NCBI GenBank assembly: GCA_012514595.1
Contig: JAAYZZ010000159.1
Span: 1 to 5,098, forward strand
Direction of reading: 5' to 3'
Source of the DNA: Elusimicrobiota bacterium
GTDB taxonomy: Bacteria; Omnitrophota; Gorgyraeia; Zapsychrales; Fredricksoniimonadaceae
Length of the DNA stretch: 5,098 nt
The stretch's first letter is position 1; each line of letters starts with the position of its first letter. The notes below the pieces were generated by a model. The model did no database searches. It was not told the DNA's origin and saw nothing but the letters and a program-made list of their open reading frames with translations. Positions 1-5,098 of this stretch are shown here, piece after piece. A program made the translations under genes and the position numbers.

Positions 1-116
1 ACGTTCTTGACCGCCACAAGCTTCTCGTTGGGGACAAGGTCTACGACACGATCGATCAAAAGAAATGGAAAACGATGAGGAATGATCTTCTGGATGTCCT
101 GAATGCTGAGTTCCAT
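1..116 (-). CDS. fabZ: 3-hydroxyacyl-ACP dehydratase FabZ, N-terminal part (cut by window edge)
   Basis: Translating the minus strand from the ATG at 116-114 gives 38 residues starting MELSIQDIQKIIPHRFPFLL. The PHRFPFLLIDRV segment (residues 14-25) followed by an AVKNV segment is the N-terminal signature of FabZ, the cytoplasmic hot-dog-fold enzyme that dehydrates 3-hydroxyacyl-ACP in type II fatty acid synthesis. The catalytic His and Glu of the family lie downstream (in and after the GHFPGxPIxPG motif) and are outside the window, so activity cannot be judged. The start is well supported: AAGGAG (122-127) sits 5 nt upstream, and the protein begins about where E. coli FabZ does. It is therefore not fused behind LpxC, at least at this end. 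The gene follows ribE in the same direction after a 113-bp gap and may have its own promoter. Confidence 0.9.
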   Translation of the reverse strand, partial: MELSIQDIQKIIPHRFPFLLIDRVVDLVPNEKLVAVKN

Positions 117-121
117 GACAG

Positions 122-127
122 CTCCTT
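122..127 (-). promoter_or_regulatory. Shine-Dalgarno sequence of fabZ
   Basis: The minus strand reads AAGGAG, 5 nt before the fabZ ATG. It is the strongest ribosome binding site in the window and fixes the fabZ start at 116. Most genes inside the rib operon have weaker sites or none. Confidence 0.8.
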
Positions 128-184
128 CGTGAGACGTAAGACACAAGACGTTAGCCAAAAGGCGGAAGAACAAAGACGAAAGAT

Positions 185-214
185 CTTATAGTAGGCCGAA
201 GAACACAGCATCAA
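185..214 (-). promoter_or_regulatory. Candidate sigma70-type promoter for fabZ
   Basis: On the minus strand TTGATG (209-214; 4 of 6 matches to TTGACA) is followed after 18 bp by TATAAG (185-190; 5 of 6 matches to TATAAT). The predicted start is near base 178, giving a leader of about 60 nt before fabZ. The -35 match is modest and the spacing is one base off optimal, so this is only a candidate. The whole 117-229 gap between ribE and fabZ shows no gene and no clear intrinsic terminator, so read-through from the rib operon remains possible. Confidence 0.35.
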
Positions 215-229
215 CCCCTTTTGCCCGTC

Positions 230-814
230 TCACGTCTTTCCTTTCAAGATATATTTCGCCAACAGATCGGTCTCCACATTCACAGGATCCCCGGCCTTTT
301 TCTCCCCGATCGTCGTGACAGAAAGGGTGTGCGGGATGAAATAGACCGCAAACCAGTCCTTACGGACCTCGCCGACCGTGAGACTGATCCCGTCGAGCGT
401 GATTGACCCCTTGGGCACCACGTATTTCATCAGATCCCGCGGGATCTTAAGACGATACTCGACATAATTCGGAAGCGTGCGGATGCCCGTGATGGTCCCC
501 ACCGCGTCCACATGGCCTGTCACAAAATGCCCGCCGATCCGCGCCTCAGCCTTCATCGCCCTCTCGAGGTTCACCCGCCCCCCGGCGCTCAAACGATTGA
601 GGCTCGTGGCCGAGAGCGTCTCTTTCATGAGATCGAACTGGAACCCTCCCGGACGGATGACCGTGACCGTGAGACACACCCCGTCCACCGCAATACTGTC
701 CCCGATCCGCACATCCCGAAAACTCCGGGGCCTCTTGACCGAGAGGACATAAAGATTCTCCCGCTTCTTCAGCGAGAGAACCTGACTTGTGGTTTCAACG
801 ATCCCTGTGAACAT
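230..814 (-). CDS. ribE: Riboflavin synthase, alpha subunit type
   Basis: The 194-residue product catalyses the last step of riboflavin synthesis, the dismutation of two 6,7-dimethyl-8-ribityllumazine molecules to riboflavin and 5-amino-6-ribitylaminouracil. It shows the expected tandem of two lumazine-binding barrels. The first runs from about 1 to 88, with the hallmark start MFTGIVE and DGVCLTV at 44-50 (Cys47). The second runs from about 95 to 185, with GGHFVTGHVD at 94-103 (His101), KGSITLDGISLTV at 135-147 and IPHT further on. Length is at the short end of the usual range of about 195-215. The start is fixed by MFTGIVE. It lies 46 nt inside the end of ribD, with no clear Shine-Dalgarno sequence upstream (only GAG at 817-819), so translation is probably coupled to ribD. 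This gene is called ribE in Bacillus usage; in E. coli literature the symbol is also used for lumazine synthase. Confidence 0.97.
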   Translation of the reverse strand: MFTGIVETTSQVLSLKKRENLYVLSVKRPRSFRDVRIGDSIAVDGVCLTVTVIRPGGFQFDLMKETLSATSLNRLSAGGRVNLERAMKAEARIGGHFVTGHVDAVGTITGIRTLPNYVEYRLKIPRDLMKYVVPKGSITLDGISLTVGEVRKDWFAVYFIPHTLSVTTIGEKKAGDPVNVETDLLAKYILKGKT

Positions 815-1887
815 AACTCGATAAAAACATCAGGTTGTAATGGATGAATATCCCGGATCTCAAACCGCAGGTCCCGCGCCATCCGCCGAACATGAGACCC
901 TTCCGGCCTTCGGGCGGAACGGCCCTTTCCGATCACGCGCGGTGAAAGATACAGATGCAGCCTGTCGACGAGACCCTCCTCGAGCGCGCCGGCGATGATC
1001 CGTGATCCGCCCTCTATTAAGATACTGGCGATGCCGCTTTTTGCAAGCTCTTTGAAAAGGAAGCGCAACCGCACGCGCCCTCCTGCCCTTTGGGGACAAA
1101 CAAGGACCCGCAGCCCCTTCTCCTTCAGAAGTTCGACCTTGGCCAAAGGGGCGCGGGATGTCGTGGCCAGAATGATATCTTCCGGCGGGGTCTCCTCAAA
1201 CATCCGCGCACGGACCGGGATCCGGAGGCGCGAATCCACAATGACCTTTTTGATCCGCTTGCCGGGCGCATGAAGCCGGGGATCATCCTCGATCACCGTA
1301 TCGATCCCGACGAGGATCGCATCAAAAAGGCGTCTCTTTTTCCGGGCCCAATCCCGGGTGGAAGGCGCTGTGATCCACGGAGAACGGCCCCGAGGGGTCA
1401 CCGTCCTCCCATCCAGGCTCTGCGCGCTCTTGGCGACCACAAAAGGAAGGCCTGCGGTCATGACCTTGAGGAATCCGGGGTTCAGGGCCCGGGCCTCTTC
1501 CTCGCACACACCGACCAGGACCTCGACCCGCGCCCTCTTGAACCTACGGAACGAGCGCCCGTTATTGACCGGATTCGGATCCCGCATCGCCGCCACGACC
1601 CGTGAGATCCCGGCGTTCAAAATAGCCTCAACGCATGGCGGGGTCCGCCCCCAATGCGAGCAGGGCTCGAGCGTCACATAAAGCGTCGCTCCTCTAGCAG
1701 AGGCCCCGGCCTTCTTGAGAGCCATGACCTCGGCGTGATCTGCCCCGCATTTCTTGTGCCAACCCTCGGCAACGACCCGCCCATTGCGGACGATCACACA
1801 CCCGACCAAGGGATTGGGGGATGTCTTCCCCTCCGCCTTGCGGGCCAGATGGATCGCCCGTTGCATAAAATAAGCATCGCTTGCCAT
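769..1887 (-). CDS. ribD: Bifunctional diaminohydroxyphosphoribosylaminopyrimidine deaminase / 5-amino-6-(5-phosphoribosylamino)uracil reductase
   Basis: The 372-residue protein carries out the two reactions after GTP cyclohydrolase II: deamination of the pyrimidine ring, then NADPH-dependent reduction of the ribose side chain. The N-terminal cytidine-deaminase-like domain (about 1-145) has the zinc motif HAE at 51-53 and PCSHWGRTPPC at 75-85. This gives ligands His51, Cys76 and Cys85, with Glu53 as proton shuttle. The C-terminal RibD_C reductase domain (about 148-355) shows KSAQSLDGR, the ILVGIDTVIEDDPRL stretch and ILIEGGSR near the end. The start is 17 nt after the PHP gene, with a short-spaced GAGG at 1892-1895. 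Past the usual end of the domain (DVFIEL), the protein carries a 14-residue tail that lies over the start of ribE. Both domains look catalytically complete. Confidence 0.97.
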   Translation of the reverse strand: MASDAYFMQRAIHLARKAEGKTSPNPLVGCVIVRNGRVVAEGWHKKCGADHAEVMALKKAGASARGATLYVTLEPCSHWGRTPPCVEAILNAGISRVVAAMRDPNPVNNGRSFRRFKRARVEVLVGVCEEEARALNPGFLKVMTAGLPFVVAKSAQSLDGRTVTPRGRSPWITAPSTRDWARKKRRLFDAILVGIDTVIEDDPRLHAPGKRIKKVIVDSRLRIPVRARMFEETPPEDIILATTSRAPLAKVELLKEKGLRVLVCPQRAGGRVRLRFLFKELAKSGIASILIEGGSRIIAGALEEGLVDRLHLYLSPRVIGKGRSARRPEGSHVRRMARDLRFEIRDIHPLQPDVFIELCSQGSLKPQVRFSR

Positions 1888-1904
1888 ACCGCCTCGGGTC
1901 TTTG

Positions 1905-2735
1905 TCAGCCCCCCCGCTTCTTTCTTTCCTTCATCCTCTCGACATGAACATAGGGCGCATAGGCCTTTCCGATAAACGTATTGTCCTTGCCCTCGCCGTG
2001 GGCATCCGACCCTCCGGTCACAAGGATAGCATTCTCCTTCGCCATCTTCAGATATCTCTCGACGACCTCCATCCGGCAGTTCGGATAATAGGCCTCAAGT
2101 CCGTCGAGACCGTCCCGGACCATCGAAGGGATCAACTCATCCCTTTGCGTGATCACAGGATGCGCCAGGACCGCCAGGCCGCCGGACTCCTTGATCAATC
2201 GAATAGCCTCTCTGGGCGTCTGCTTGAACTTGGGAAAATATGCGGCGCCCCCCTCGGCCAAATATTTCTCAAAGGCCTGGTCCAGATTGCGCGCATACCC
2301 TTTCTCGACAAGGATCTTGGCAAGATGCAACCGTCCCACCGCATTGGACCGTGTCCGGGCGCAAACCTCCTCCATCGAGATCCCCGTCACACCCAAGCCA
2401 TGAAGGGTCGCGAGCATCCGCTCCATACGGTCCATGCGCGCCTGACGCATCCTCGCGAGCATCCGGACCAGAGGGCTCTCCTCTTCGAAAAGATAACCAA
2501 GGATGTGGATATCCTTCCCGTCCTGTTCACACGAAAGCTCGACGGCCCGCAGGACCTCGAGCCCCTCTTTCCTTCCCGCCTCGGCCGCGAGAGGGATCCC
2601 GTCGATGGTGTCATGGTCGGCAATGGCGATCGCAGACAGTCCCGCGCGGACCGCCTCGGACACGACCTCTTGGGGCGACATGGTTCCGTCGGAATAATAG
2701 GTGTGGATATGAAGATCTGCGGCCGGATCTCTCAT
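1905..2735 (-). CDS. PHP-domain phosphoesterase (RNase AM / 3',5'-nucleoside bisphosphate phosphatase-like)
   Basis: The 276-residue soluble protein has the metal-binding motifs of the PHP superfamily in order: DLHIHTYYSDGT at 7-18 (His9, His11, Asp16), ADHDT at 39-43 (His41), VELS at 65-68 (Glu66), DIHILGY at 75-81 (His77), LAHP at 190-193 (His192) and GSDAHG at 242-247 (Asp244, His246). The helical insert containing GRLHLAKILVEKG (134-146) and its arrangement match the YciV/TrpH group. E. coli YciV (RNase AM) in this group removes 5' nucleotides and dephosphorylates pAp-type nucleotides. All metal ligands appear present, so it is expected to be an active hydrolase, but the substrate is unknown. 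The ATG overlaps the nusB stop as ATGA, without a Shine-Dalgarno sequence, implying translational coupling. Its position inside a complete rib operon makes a riboflavin-pathway phosphatase role possible (inference). The DNA polymerase PHP domain and HisK are less likely given length and motif layout. Confidence 0.9.
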   Translation of the reverse strand: MRDPAADLHIHTYYSDGTMSPQEVVSEAVRAGLSAIAIADHDTIDGIPLAAEAGRKEGLEVLRAVELSCEQDGKDIHILGYLFEEESPLVRMLARMRQARMDRMERMLATLHGLGVTGISMEEVCARTRSNAVGRLHLAKILVEKGYARNLDQAFEKYLAEGGAAYFPKFKQTPREAIRLIKESGGLAVLAHPVITQRDELIPSMVRDGLDGLEAYYPNCRMEVVERYLKMAKENAILVTGGSDAHGEGKDNTFIGKAYAPYVHVERMKERKKRGG

Positions 2736-3160
2736 GCGGACGGGGGCGGCACTCCGACCTCTTCGCGCAGGACACGGTCCAGGATACCGTTGACGAATTT
2801 TCCGGAATCCATATCCCCGTACTTCTTCGCAAGGTCCACGGCCTCGTTGATCGCGACCTTGGGCGGGATGTCAGAGGAGAATTTCAGCTCAAAAAGCCCC
2901 ATGCGAAGGACATTGCGATCGATCACCGCCATGCGCTTCACTTGCCAATTGGTCGCGTATTTGGAGATCCCCTGGTCCAGATCATCCCGGCGAGAGGAAA
3001 CGCCTTCGACGATCCGGGTCGTGAACTCCTGGACCTCGGAGGGATGATCGGCTTCCTGCTCCCAGAAATCCTTAAGGGCCTGGATCGCAGGGCGTCCCCC
3101 GACCTCGATCTGATACAGGACCTTCAGCGCACATTCACGGGCAACACTTCGTTTTCTCAT
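2732..3160 (-). CDS. nusB: Transcription antitermination factor NusB
   Basis: The 142-residue all-helical RNA-binding protein pairs with NusE (ribosomal protein S10) on boxA RNA, mainly to keep RNA polymerase processive through rRNA operons. The N-terminus shows the family pattern RKRSVARECALKVLYQIE. The C-terminal half has the diagnostic DRNVLRMGLFEL (81-92), the AINEAVDLAKKYG stretch (103-115) and KFVNGILD (121-128). Length fits the family. The start is 9 nt after ribH, with AAGGA overlapping the ribH stop as TAAGGA, 6 nt before the ATG. The ribH-nusB pair is a frequent neighbourhood in bacteria. The end overlaps the PHP gene by 4 nt. Confidence 0.97.
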   Translation of the reverse strand: MRKRSVARECALKVLYQIEVGGRPAIQALKDFWEQEADHPSEVQEFTTRIVEGVSSRRDDLDQGISKYATNWQVKRMAVIDRNVLRMGLFELKFSSDIPPKVAINEAVDLAKKYGDMDSGKFVNGILDRVLREEVGVPPPSA

Positions 3161-3169
3161 GGAGCATCC

Positions 3170-3634
3170 TTAGATCTTGGAAAGAACTCTGATCATCTCG
3201 ACAGCGACCCGGGCGGCCGAAGCCCCCTTATTATCCCTGTCTCCCTTACGGGCCCTGGCCTCGCAAAGCGCCATGGTATCGGCGGCCAAGACTTCGAACA
3301 CGACCGGCTTCCCCGTCTTCAAAGCGACCTCCTGAATGCCCCGCGTACTTTCGTGGGCGACCAGATCATAATGCAGGGTCTCGCCCTTCACGATCGCGCC
3401 CAGACAAATGACGGCTCTGACCGCCTTCTTCTGCGCGAGCCTGAGGGCCGCAACCGGGATCTCGAACGCCCCGGGGACCCGGACGACCGTGACCTTCGAG
3501 TCCGCGACACCCAGACGGACCAATTCCCCGAGACAGGCCTCGAGGAGATTCTCTGTAATGTGCGCGTTAAAGGACGCCACCACGATCGCGATCGAACCGG
3601 CAAAAACGCTCTTCTTCTTTTCCCTGGGCTTCAT
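3170..3634 (-). CDS. ribH: 6,7-dimethyl-8-ribityllumazine synthase
   Basis: Counted from the ATG at 3634 the protein has 154 residues. It condenses 5-amino-6-ribitylaminouracil with 3,4-dihydroxy-2-butanone 4-phosphate, the product of the RibB half of RibBA, to make lumazine. It probably assembles into pentamers or an icosahedral capsid, as the family does. Visible motifs are SFNAHIT (21-27, with Phe22-Asn23 at the substrate pocket), PGAFEIP (54-60), LGAIVKGETLHYD (78-90, with catalytic His88), Arg127 and NKG (135-137). Numbering coincides with Bacillus RibH up to Arg127. An in-frame TTG at 3640 would add two residues, but ATG is preferred because it gives the typical length. Neither start has a free Shine-Dalgarno sequence, because the upstream region folds into a strong hairpin. 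The family's usual LTTDT segment reads LAADT here, a minor change. Confidence 0.95.
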   Translation of the reverse strand: MKPREKKKSVFAGSIAIVVASFNAHITENLLEACLGELVRLGVADSKVTVVRVPGAFEIPVAALRLAQKKAVRAVICLGAIVKGETLHYDLVAHESTRGIQEVALKTGKPVVFEVLAADTMALCEARARKGDRDNKGASAARVAVEMIRVLSKI

Positions 3635-3638
3635 AATC

Positions 3639-3666
3639 AAAAAGGGCCGGGTTCGCCCCTGCCCTT
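3639..3666 (-). terminator. Terminator-like hairpin with T run between ribBA and ribH
   Basis: On the minus strand AAGGGC (3666-3661) pairs with GCCCTT (3647-3642). After an A-G mismatch, GGG (3659-3657) pairs with CCC (3651-3649) around a five-base GCGAA loop. A T run (3643-3639, partly in the stem) follows at once. This is the layout of an intrinsic terminator, but it sits inside the operon, with the ribH ATG five bases after the T run. ATC (3669-3667) and GAT (3638-3636) could extend the base of the stem across a bulge of three Ts. It could act as a partial terminator, an attenuator, an RNA end protecting a ribBA transcript, or a translational block on ribH. Confidence 0.6.
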
Positions 3667-3686
3667 GATCTTGTCTTCGGGACCCT

Positions 3687-4886
3687 TTAGAGCCAATGTC
3701 CCATTTTGTTTTTCTTCGCCTCGAGATATTTCTTGTTCTTCTCGTTGTGAGGGACCTTCAAGGGGACCCGCTCGACAACGGTCAGCCCGTATCCTTCCAG
3801 CCCCACGATCTTTCGCGGATTGTTGGTCAGAAGACGGATCTGCTTGACCCCCAAGTTCACAAGGATCTGGGCCCCGATCCCATAATCCCTCAAATCATCC
3901 GCAAACCCCAAGGCATGATTCGCCTCGACGGTATCCATTCCCTGGTCCTGTAGACCATAGGCCTTGATCTTGTTGAGGAGCCCGATCCCGCGGCCTTCCT
4001 GACGCATGTAAAGAAGGACGCCGACCCCCTCCTTGGCCATCATCTTCATGGACTCGGAGAGCTGTTCGTTGCAGTCGCAGCGCAGAGAATGGAAGACATC
4101 GCCGGTGAGACACTCGGACTGGACGCGGACCATCACAGGCATCGTGCCGTCGATCTTCCCCTTCACGAGCGCCACATGCTCCTGCTCATCGATCCGGGAG
4201 GTATAAACGACCATGTGAAAGTCGCCGTATTCCGTCGGAAGAACGACCTCGGCGTCCCGGGAGATGAAGGTCTCATGACGCCTCCGGTACTCGATCAGAC
4301 TGTCGATCGTGCAGATCTTGACCCCGTGCTTCTTGGAGAAATCAATGAGGTCCTGGGTGCGTGCCATGGTCCCGTCCTCGTTCATGATCTCGCAGATCAC
4401 GCCCGCCGGATACAGACCCGCCATCCGCGTCAGGTCCACGGCCGCCTCGGTATGGCCGGCCCGCACAAGGACCCCCCCCTTCTTGGCACGGAGAGGAAAA
4501 AGATGTCCCGGCGTCACAAGGTCTTTGGGCTGGGCCTTGGGATCGATCAGAAGCTTGACCGTATATGCCCGATCCGCAGCCGAGATCCCGGTCGTAATAC
4601 CTGCCGCCGCATCCACTGAGATCGCCCACCCCGTGTTGCAGGGCTGATGGACCTGGCTCTGCGCGTCCTTCATGGGGTAAAGCCCCAGGGCATCCAGCCG
4701 CGCGGCCTCCATGGGAACGCAGACGAGTCCACGGGCATATTTGGCCATAAAATTGATGGATTCGGCGGTCACGAACTCGGCCGCAATGAGGATATCGCCC
4801 TCATTTTCCCGGCTCTCATCGTCCATGACAACGATCATACGGCCGGCCTTGAGCTCCTGGATGATCTCGGGGATGGGATGGAACAT
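3687..4886 (-). CDS. ribBA: Bifunctional 3,4-dihydroxy-2-butanone 4-phosphate synthase / GTP cyclohydrolase II
   Basis: The 399-residue fusion supplies both inputs of the riboflavin pathway. The N-terminal RibB domain (about 1-204) converts ribulose 5-phosphate to dihydroxybutanone phosphate. It carries the acidic metal loop DDESRENEGD (22-31), TTGISAADRA (98-107), PGHLFPLRA (126-134), AGHTEAAVDL (143-152) and CEIMNEDGTMAR (165-176). The C-terminal RibA domain (about 207-399) opens the GTP imidazole ring. It has the zinc site ECLTGDVFHSLRCDC (258-272; Cys259, Cys270, Cys272), RQEGRGIGL (295-303), DTVEAN (318-323) and the LLTNNPRK stretch. The position usually His before SEC is Gln256. Both halves look complete, including RibA residues commonly lost in degenerate fusions. 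The start is supported by GAAAGGA (4894-4900), 7 nt upstream, and by a promoter about 35 nt before the ATG. It is the first gene of the operon. Confidence 0.97.
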   Translation of the reverse strand: MFHPIPEIIQELKAGRMIVVMDDESRENEGDILIAAEFVTAESINFMAKYARGLVCVPMEAARLDALGLYPMKDAQSQVHQPCNTGWAISVDAAAGITTGISAADRAYTVKLLIDPKAQPKDLVTPGHLFPLRAKKGGVLVRAGHTEAAVDLTRMAGLYPAGVICEIMNEDGTMARTQDLIDFSKKHGVKICTIDSLIEYRRRHETFISRDAEVVLPTEYGDFHMVVYTSRIDEQEHVALVKGKIDGTMPVMVRVQSECLTGDVFHSLRCDCNEQLSESMKMMAKEGVGVLLYMRQEGRGIGLLNKIKAYGLQDQGMDTVEANHALGFADDLRDYGIGAQILVNLGVKQIRLLTNNPRKIVGLEGYGLTVVERVPLKVPHNEKNKKYLEAKKNKMGHWL

Positions 4887-4900
4887 GGAAACGTCCTTTC

Positions 4901-4917
4901 TCGTCGATTTATCGTCG
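4901..4917. repeat. Direct repeat at the predicted rib operon transcription start
   Basis: TCGTCG occurs at 4901-4906 and again at 4912-4917, an offset of 11 bp, close to one helical turn. The pair covers the region just downstream of the ribBA -10 element, where the transcript should start (about base 4915). Two short repeats on the same DNA face at a start site could be an operator, but hexamers this simple can arise by chance. Confidence 0.3.
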
Positions 4918-4921
4918 GCGT

Positions 4922-4950
4922 ATGTTAGGAGAAATCATCCCCCTTGTCAA
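4922..4950 (-). promoter_or_regulatory. Sigma70-type promoter of the rib operon
   Basis: On the minus strand a perfect TTGACA (4945-4950) is followed after 17 bp by TAACAT (4922-4927; 4 of 6 matches to TATAAT, keeping the key A and final T). The predicted start is near 4915, leaving a leader of about 30 nt that contains only the ribBA Shine-Dalgarno sequence. The -35 hexamer overlaps that of the divergent pncC promoter by five bases. Confidence 0.75.
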
Positions 4951-4972
4951 GGTCTTTGTCCCCCCGTATAAT
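4944..4972 (+). promoter_or_regulatory. Sigma70-type promoter of the pncC-like gene
   Basis: TTGTCA (4944-4949; 5 of 6 matches) is followed after exactly 17 bp by a perfect TATAAT (4967-4972). The predicted start is near 4979, giving a leader of about 15 nt with GAGAGG (4981-4986) placed 8 nt before the ATG. It lies back to back with the rib operon promoter, sharing its -35 region. Confidence 0.8.
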
Positions 4973-4994
4973 CCCTTTTAGAGAGGAAAACCCC

Positions 4995-5098
4995 ATGTCC
5001 CTGGCCTCAAATATCGCCCAGAAACTCCTGACCGAACACCGGTCCCTCGCCAGCGCGGAATCCTGCACCGGAGGCCTCATCGCCCACACCCTGACCAA
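4995..5098 (+). CDS. pncC: Nicotinamide-nucleotide amidase, PncC/CinA C-terminal family, N-terminal part (cut by window edge)
   Basis: The 34 residues visible begin MSLASNIAQKLL and contain SAESCTGGLIAHTLT (20-34). AESCTGG is the hallmark of the CinA C-terminal domain, whose Ser is thought to be the catalytic nucleophile. Enzymes of this family deamidate nicotinamide mononucleotide to nicotinate mononucleotide in the NAD salvage (pyridine nucleotide) cycle. Because the hallmark comes only about 20 residues after the start, this is the short stand-alone PncC form and not full CinA with its N-terminal COG1058/MoCF-like domain. The start is supported by GAGAGG 8 nt upstream and a near-consensus promoter. 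The gene is transcribed away from the rib operon. The rest of the protein is outside the window, so completeness cannot be judged. Confidence 0.88.
   Translation, partial: MSLASNIAQKLLTEHRSLASAESCTGGLIAHTLT

Noticed and set aside
117..229. Possible terminator after ribE, from pairing of CAAAAGG-type and CCTTTTG-type segments in the ribE-fabZ gap
   Set aside because: The arms are about 65 nt apart, only 7 bp long, AT-rich and not followed by a T run, so they do not make a convincing terminator.
1898..1907. The 10-base string GGTCTTTGTC shared by the PHP-ribD junction and the ribBA-pncC promoter region (4951-4960)
   Set aside because: No matching -10 element or symmetry accompanies it at 1898, and a single shared 10-mer in 5 kb of similar composition is weak evidence for a regulatory site.
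1881..3047. 388-codon open frame on the plus strand, antisense to the PHP gene and nusB
   Set aside because: Low-complexity basic translation without a known motif; the opposite strand encodes conserved catalytic motifs at the same bases.
3170..3640. ribH starting at the TTG at 3640
   Set aside because: The TTG lies within the T run of the hairpin and has no ribosome site; the ATG two codons later gives the usual length and is the more ordinary choice. The difference is only two residues.
2240..3847. 535-codon open frame on the plus strand, antisense to the PHP gene, nusB, ribH and the end of ribBA
   Set aside because: It is the shadow of well-identified minus-strand genes in GC-rich DNA. 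The translation is rich in Arg, Pro, Ser and Asp with no recognisable domain, and it runs across gene boundaries. Its length is notable, but nothing supports expression.
4089..4619. 176-codon open frame on the plus strand inside ribBA
   Set aside because: Antisense shadow of conserved RibBA motifs. It looks His/Asp/Arg-rich only because it mirrors the codons of the other strand.
3687..4886. RibBA with one inactive half, as found in some lineages
   Set aside because: Acidic loop, HTEA and NEDG motifs of RibB and the three zinc Cys and RQEGRGIG motif of RibA are all present. Gln256 in place of the common His is outside the metal ligands and insufficient to infer loss.

Overview
The window is a compact bacterial locus of moderately high GC content (roughly 55-60% by eye). 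It is dominated by one minus-strand riboflavin (vitamin B2) biosynthesis operon. Read in the direction of transcription, from high to low coordinates, the order is ribBA (4886-3687), ribH (3634-3170), nusB (3160-2732), a PHP-family phosphoesterase gene (2735-1905), ribD (1887-769) and ribE (814-230). After a 113-bp gap comes the start of fabZ (116 to beyond base 1). On the right edge, in the opposite direction, is the start of a PncC/CinA-C type nicotinamide-nucleotide amidase gene (4995 to beyond 5098).

RibBA, RibD, RibH and RibE supply every dedicated riboflavin enzyme from GTP and ribulose 5-phosphate except the phosphatase that dephosphorylates the pyrimidine intermediate between the RibD and RibH steps. 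The only phosphoesterase in the operon is the PHP protein, so it is a natural candidate for that step. The rival reading is that it forms an rRNA module with nusB: its family includes E. coli RNase AM, and it overlaps nusB by 4 nt (ATGA). Genes are tightly packed (overlaps of 46 and 4 nt, gaps of 9, 17 and 52 nt). The only sizeable gaps are the two flanking regulatory regions.

Regulation can be read at both ends. Between ribBA and pncC, two divergent sigma70-type promoters share one 7-bp sequence (TTGTCAA, 4944-4950) as -35 element. Each has a 17-bp spacer, so the arrangement is symmetric about base 4947. The predicted ribBA leader is only about 30 nt, too short for an FMN riboswitch. A GC-rich hairpin followed by a T run lies between ribBA and ribH and abuts the ribH start codon; it looks like an internal terminator or attenuator. 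A weaker promoter candidate and a strong Shine-Dalgarno sequence precede fabZ.

The organism cannot be named from this window. FabZ and the rib-nusB linkage are common in bacteria with type II fatty acid synthesis. A Gram-negative or uncultured lineage (for example Omnitrophota, Nitrospirota or Desulfobacterota) is a low-confidence guess. No RNA genes, mobile elements, CRISPR arrays or signs of gene decay were seen; all complete genes look intact.
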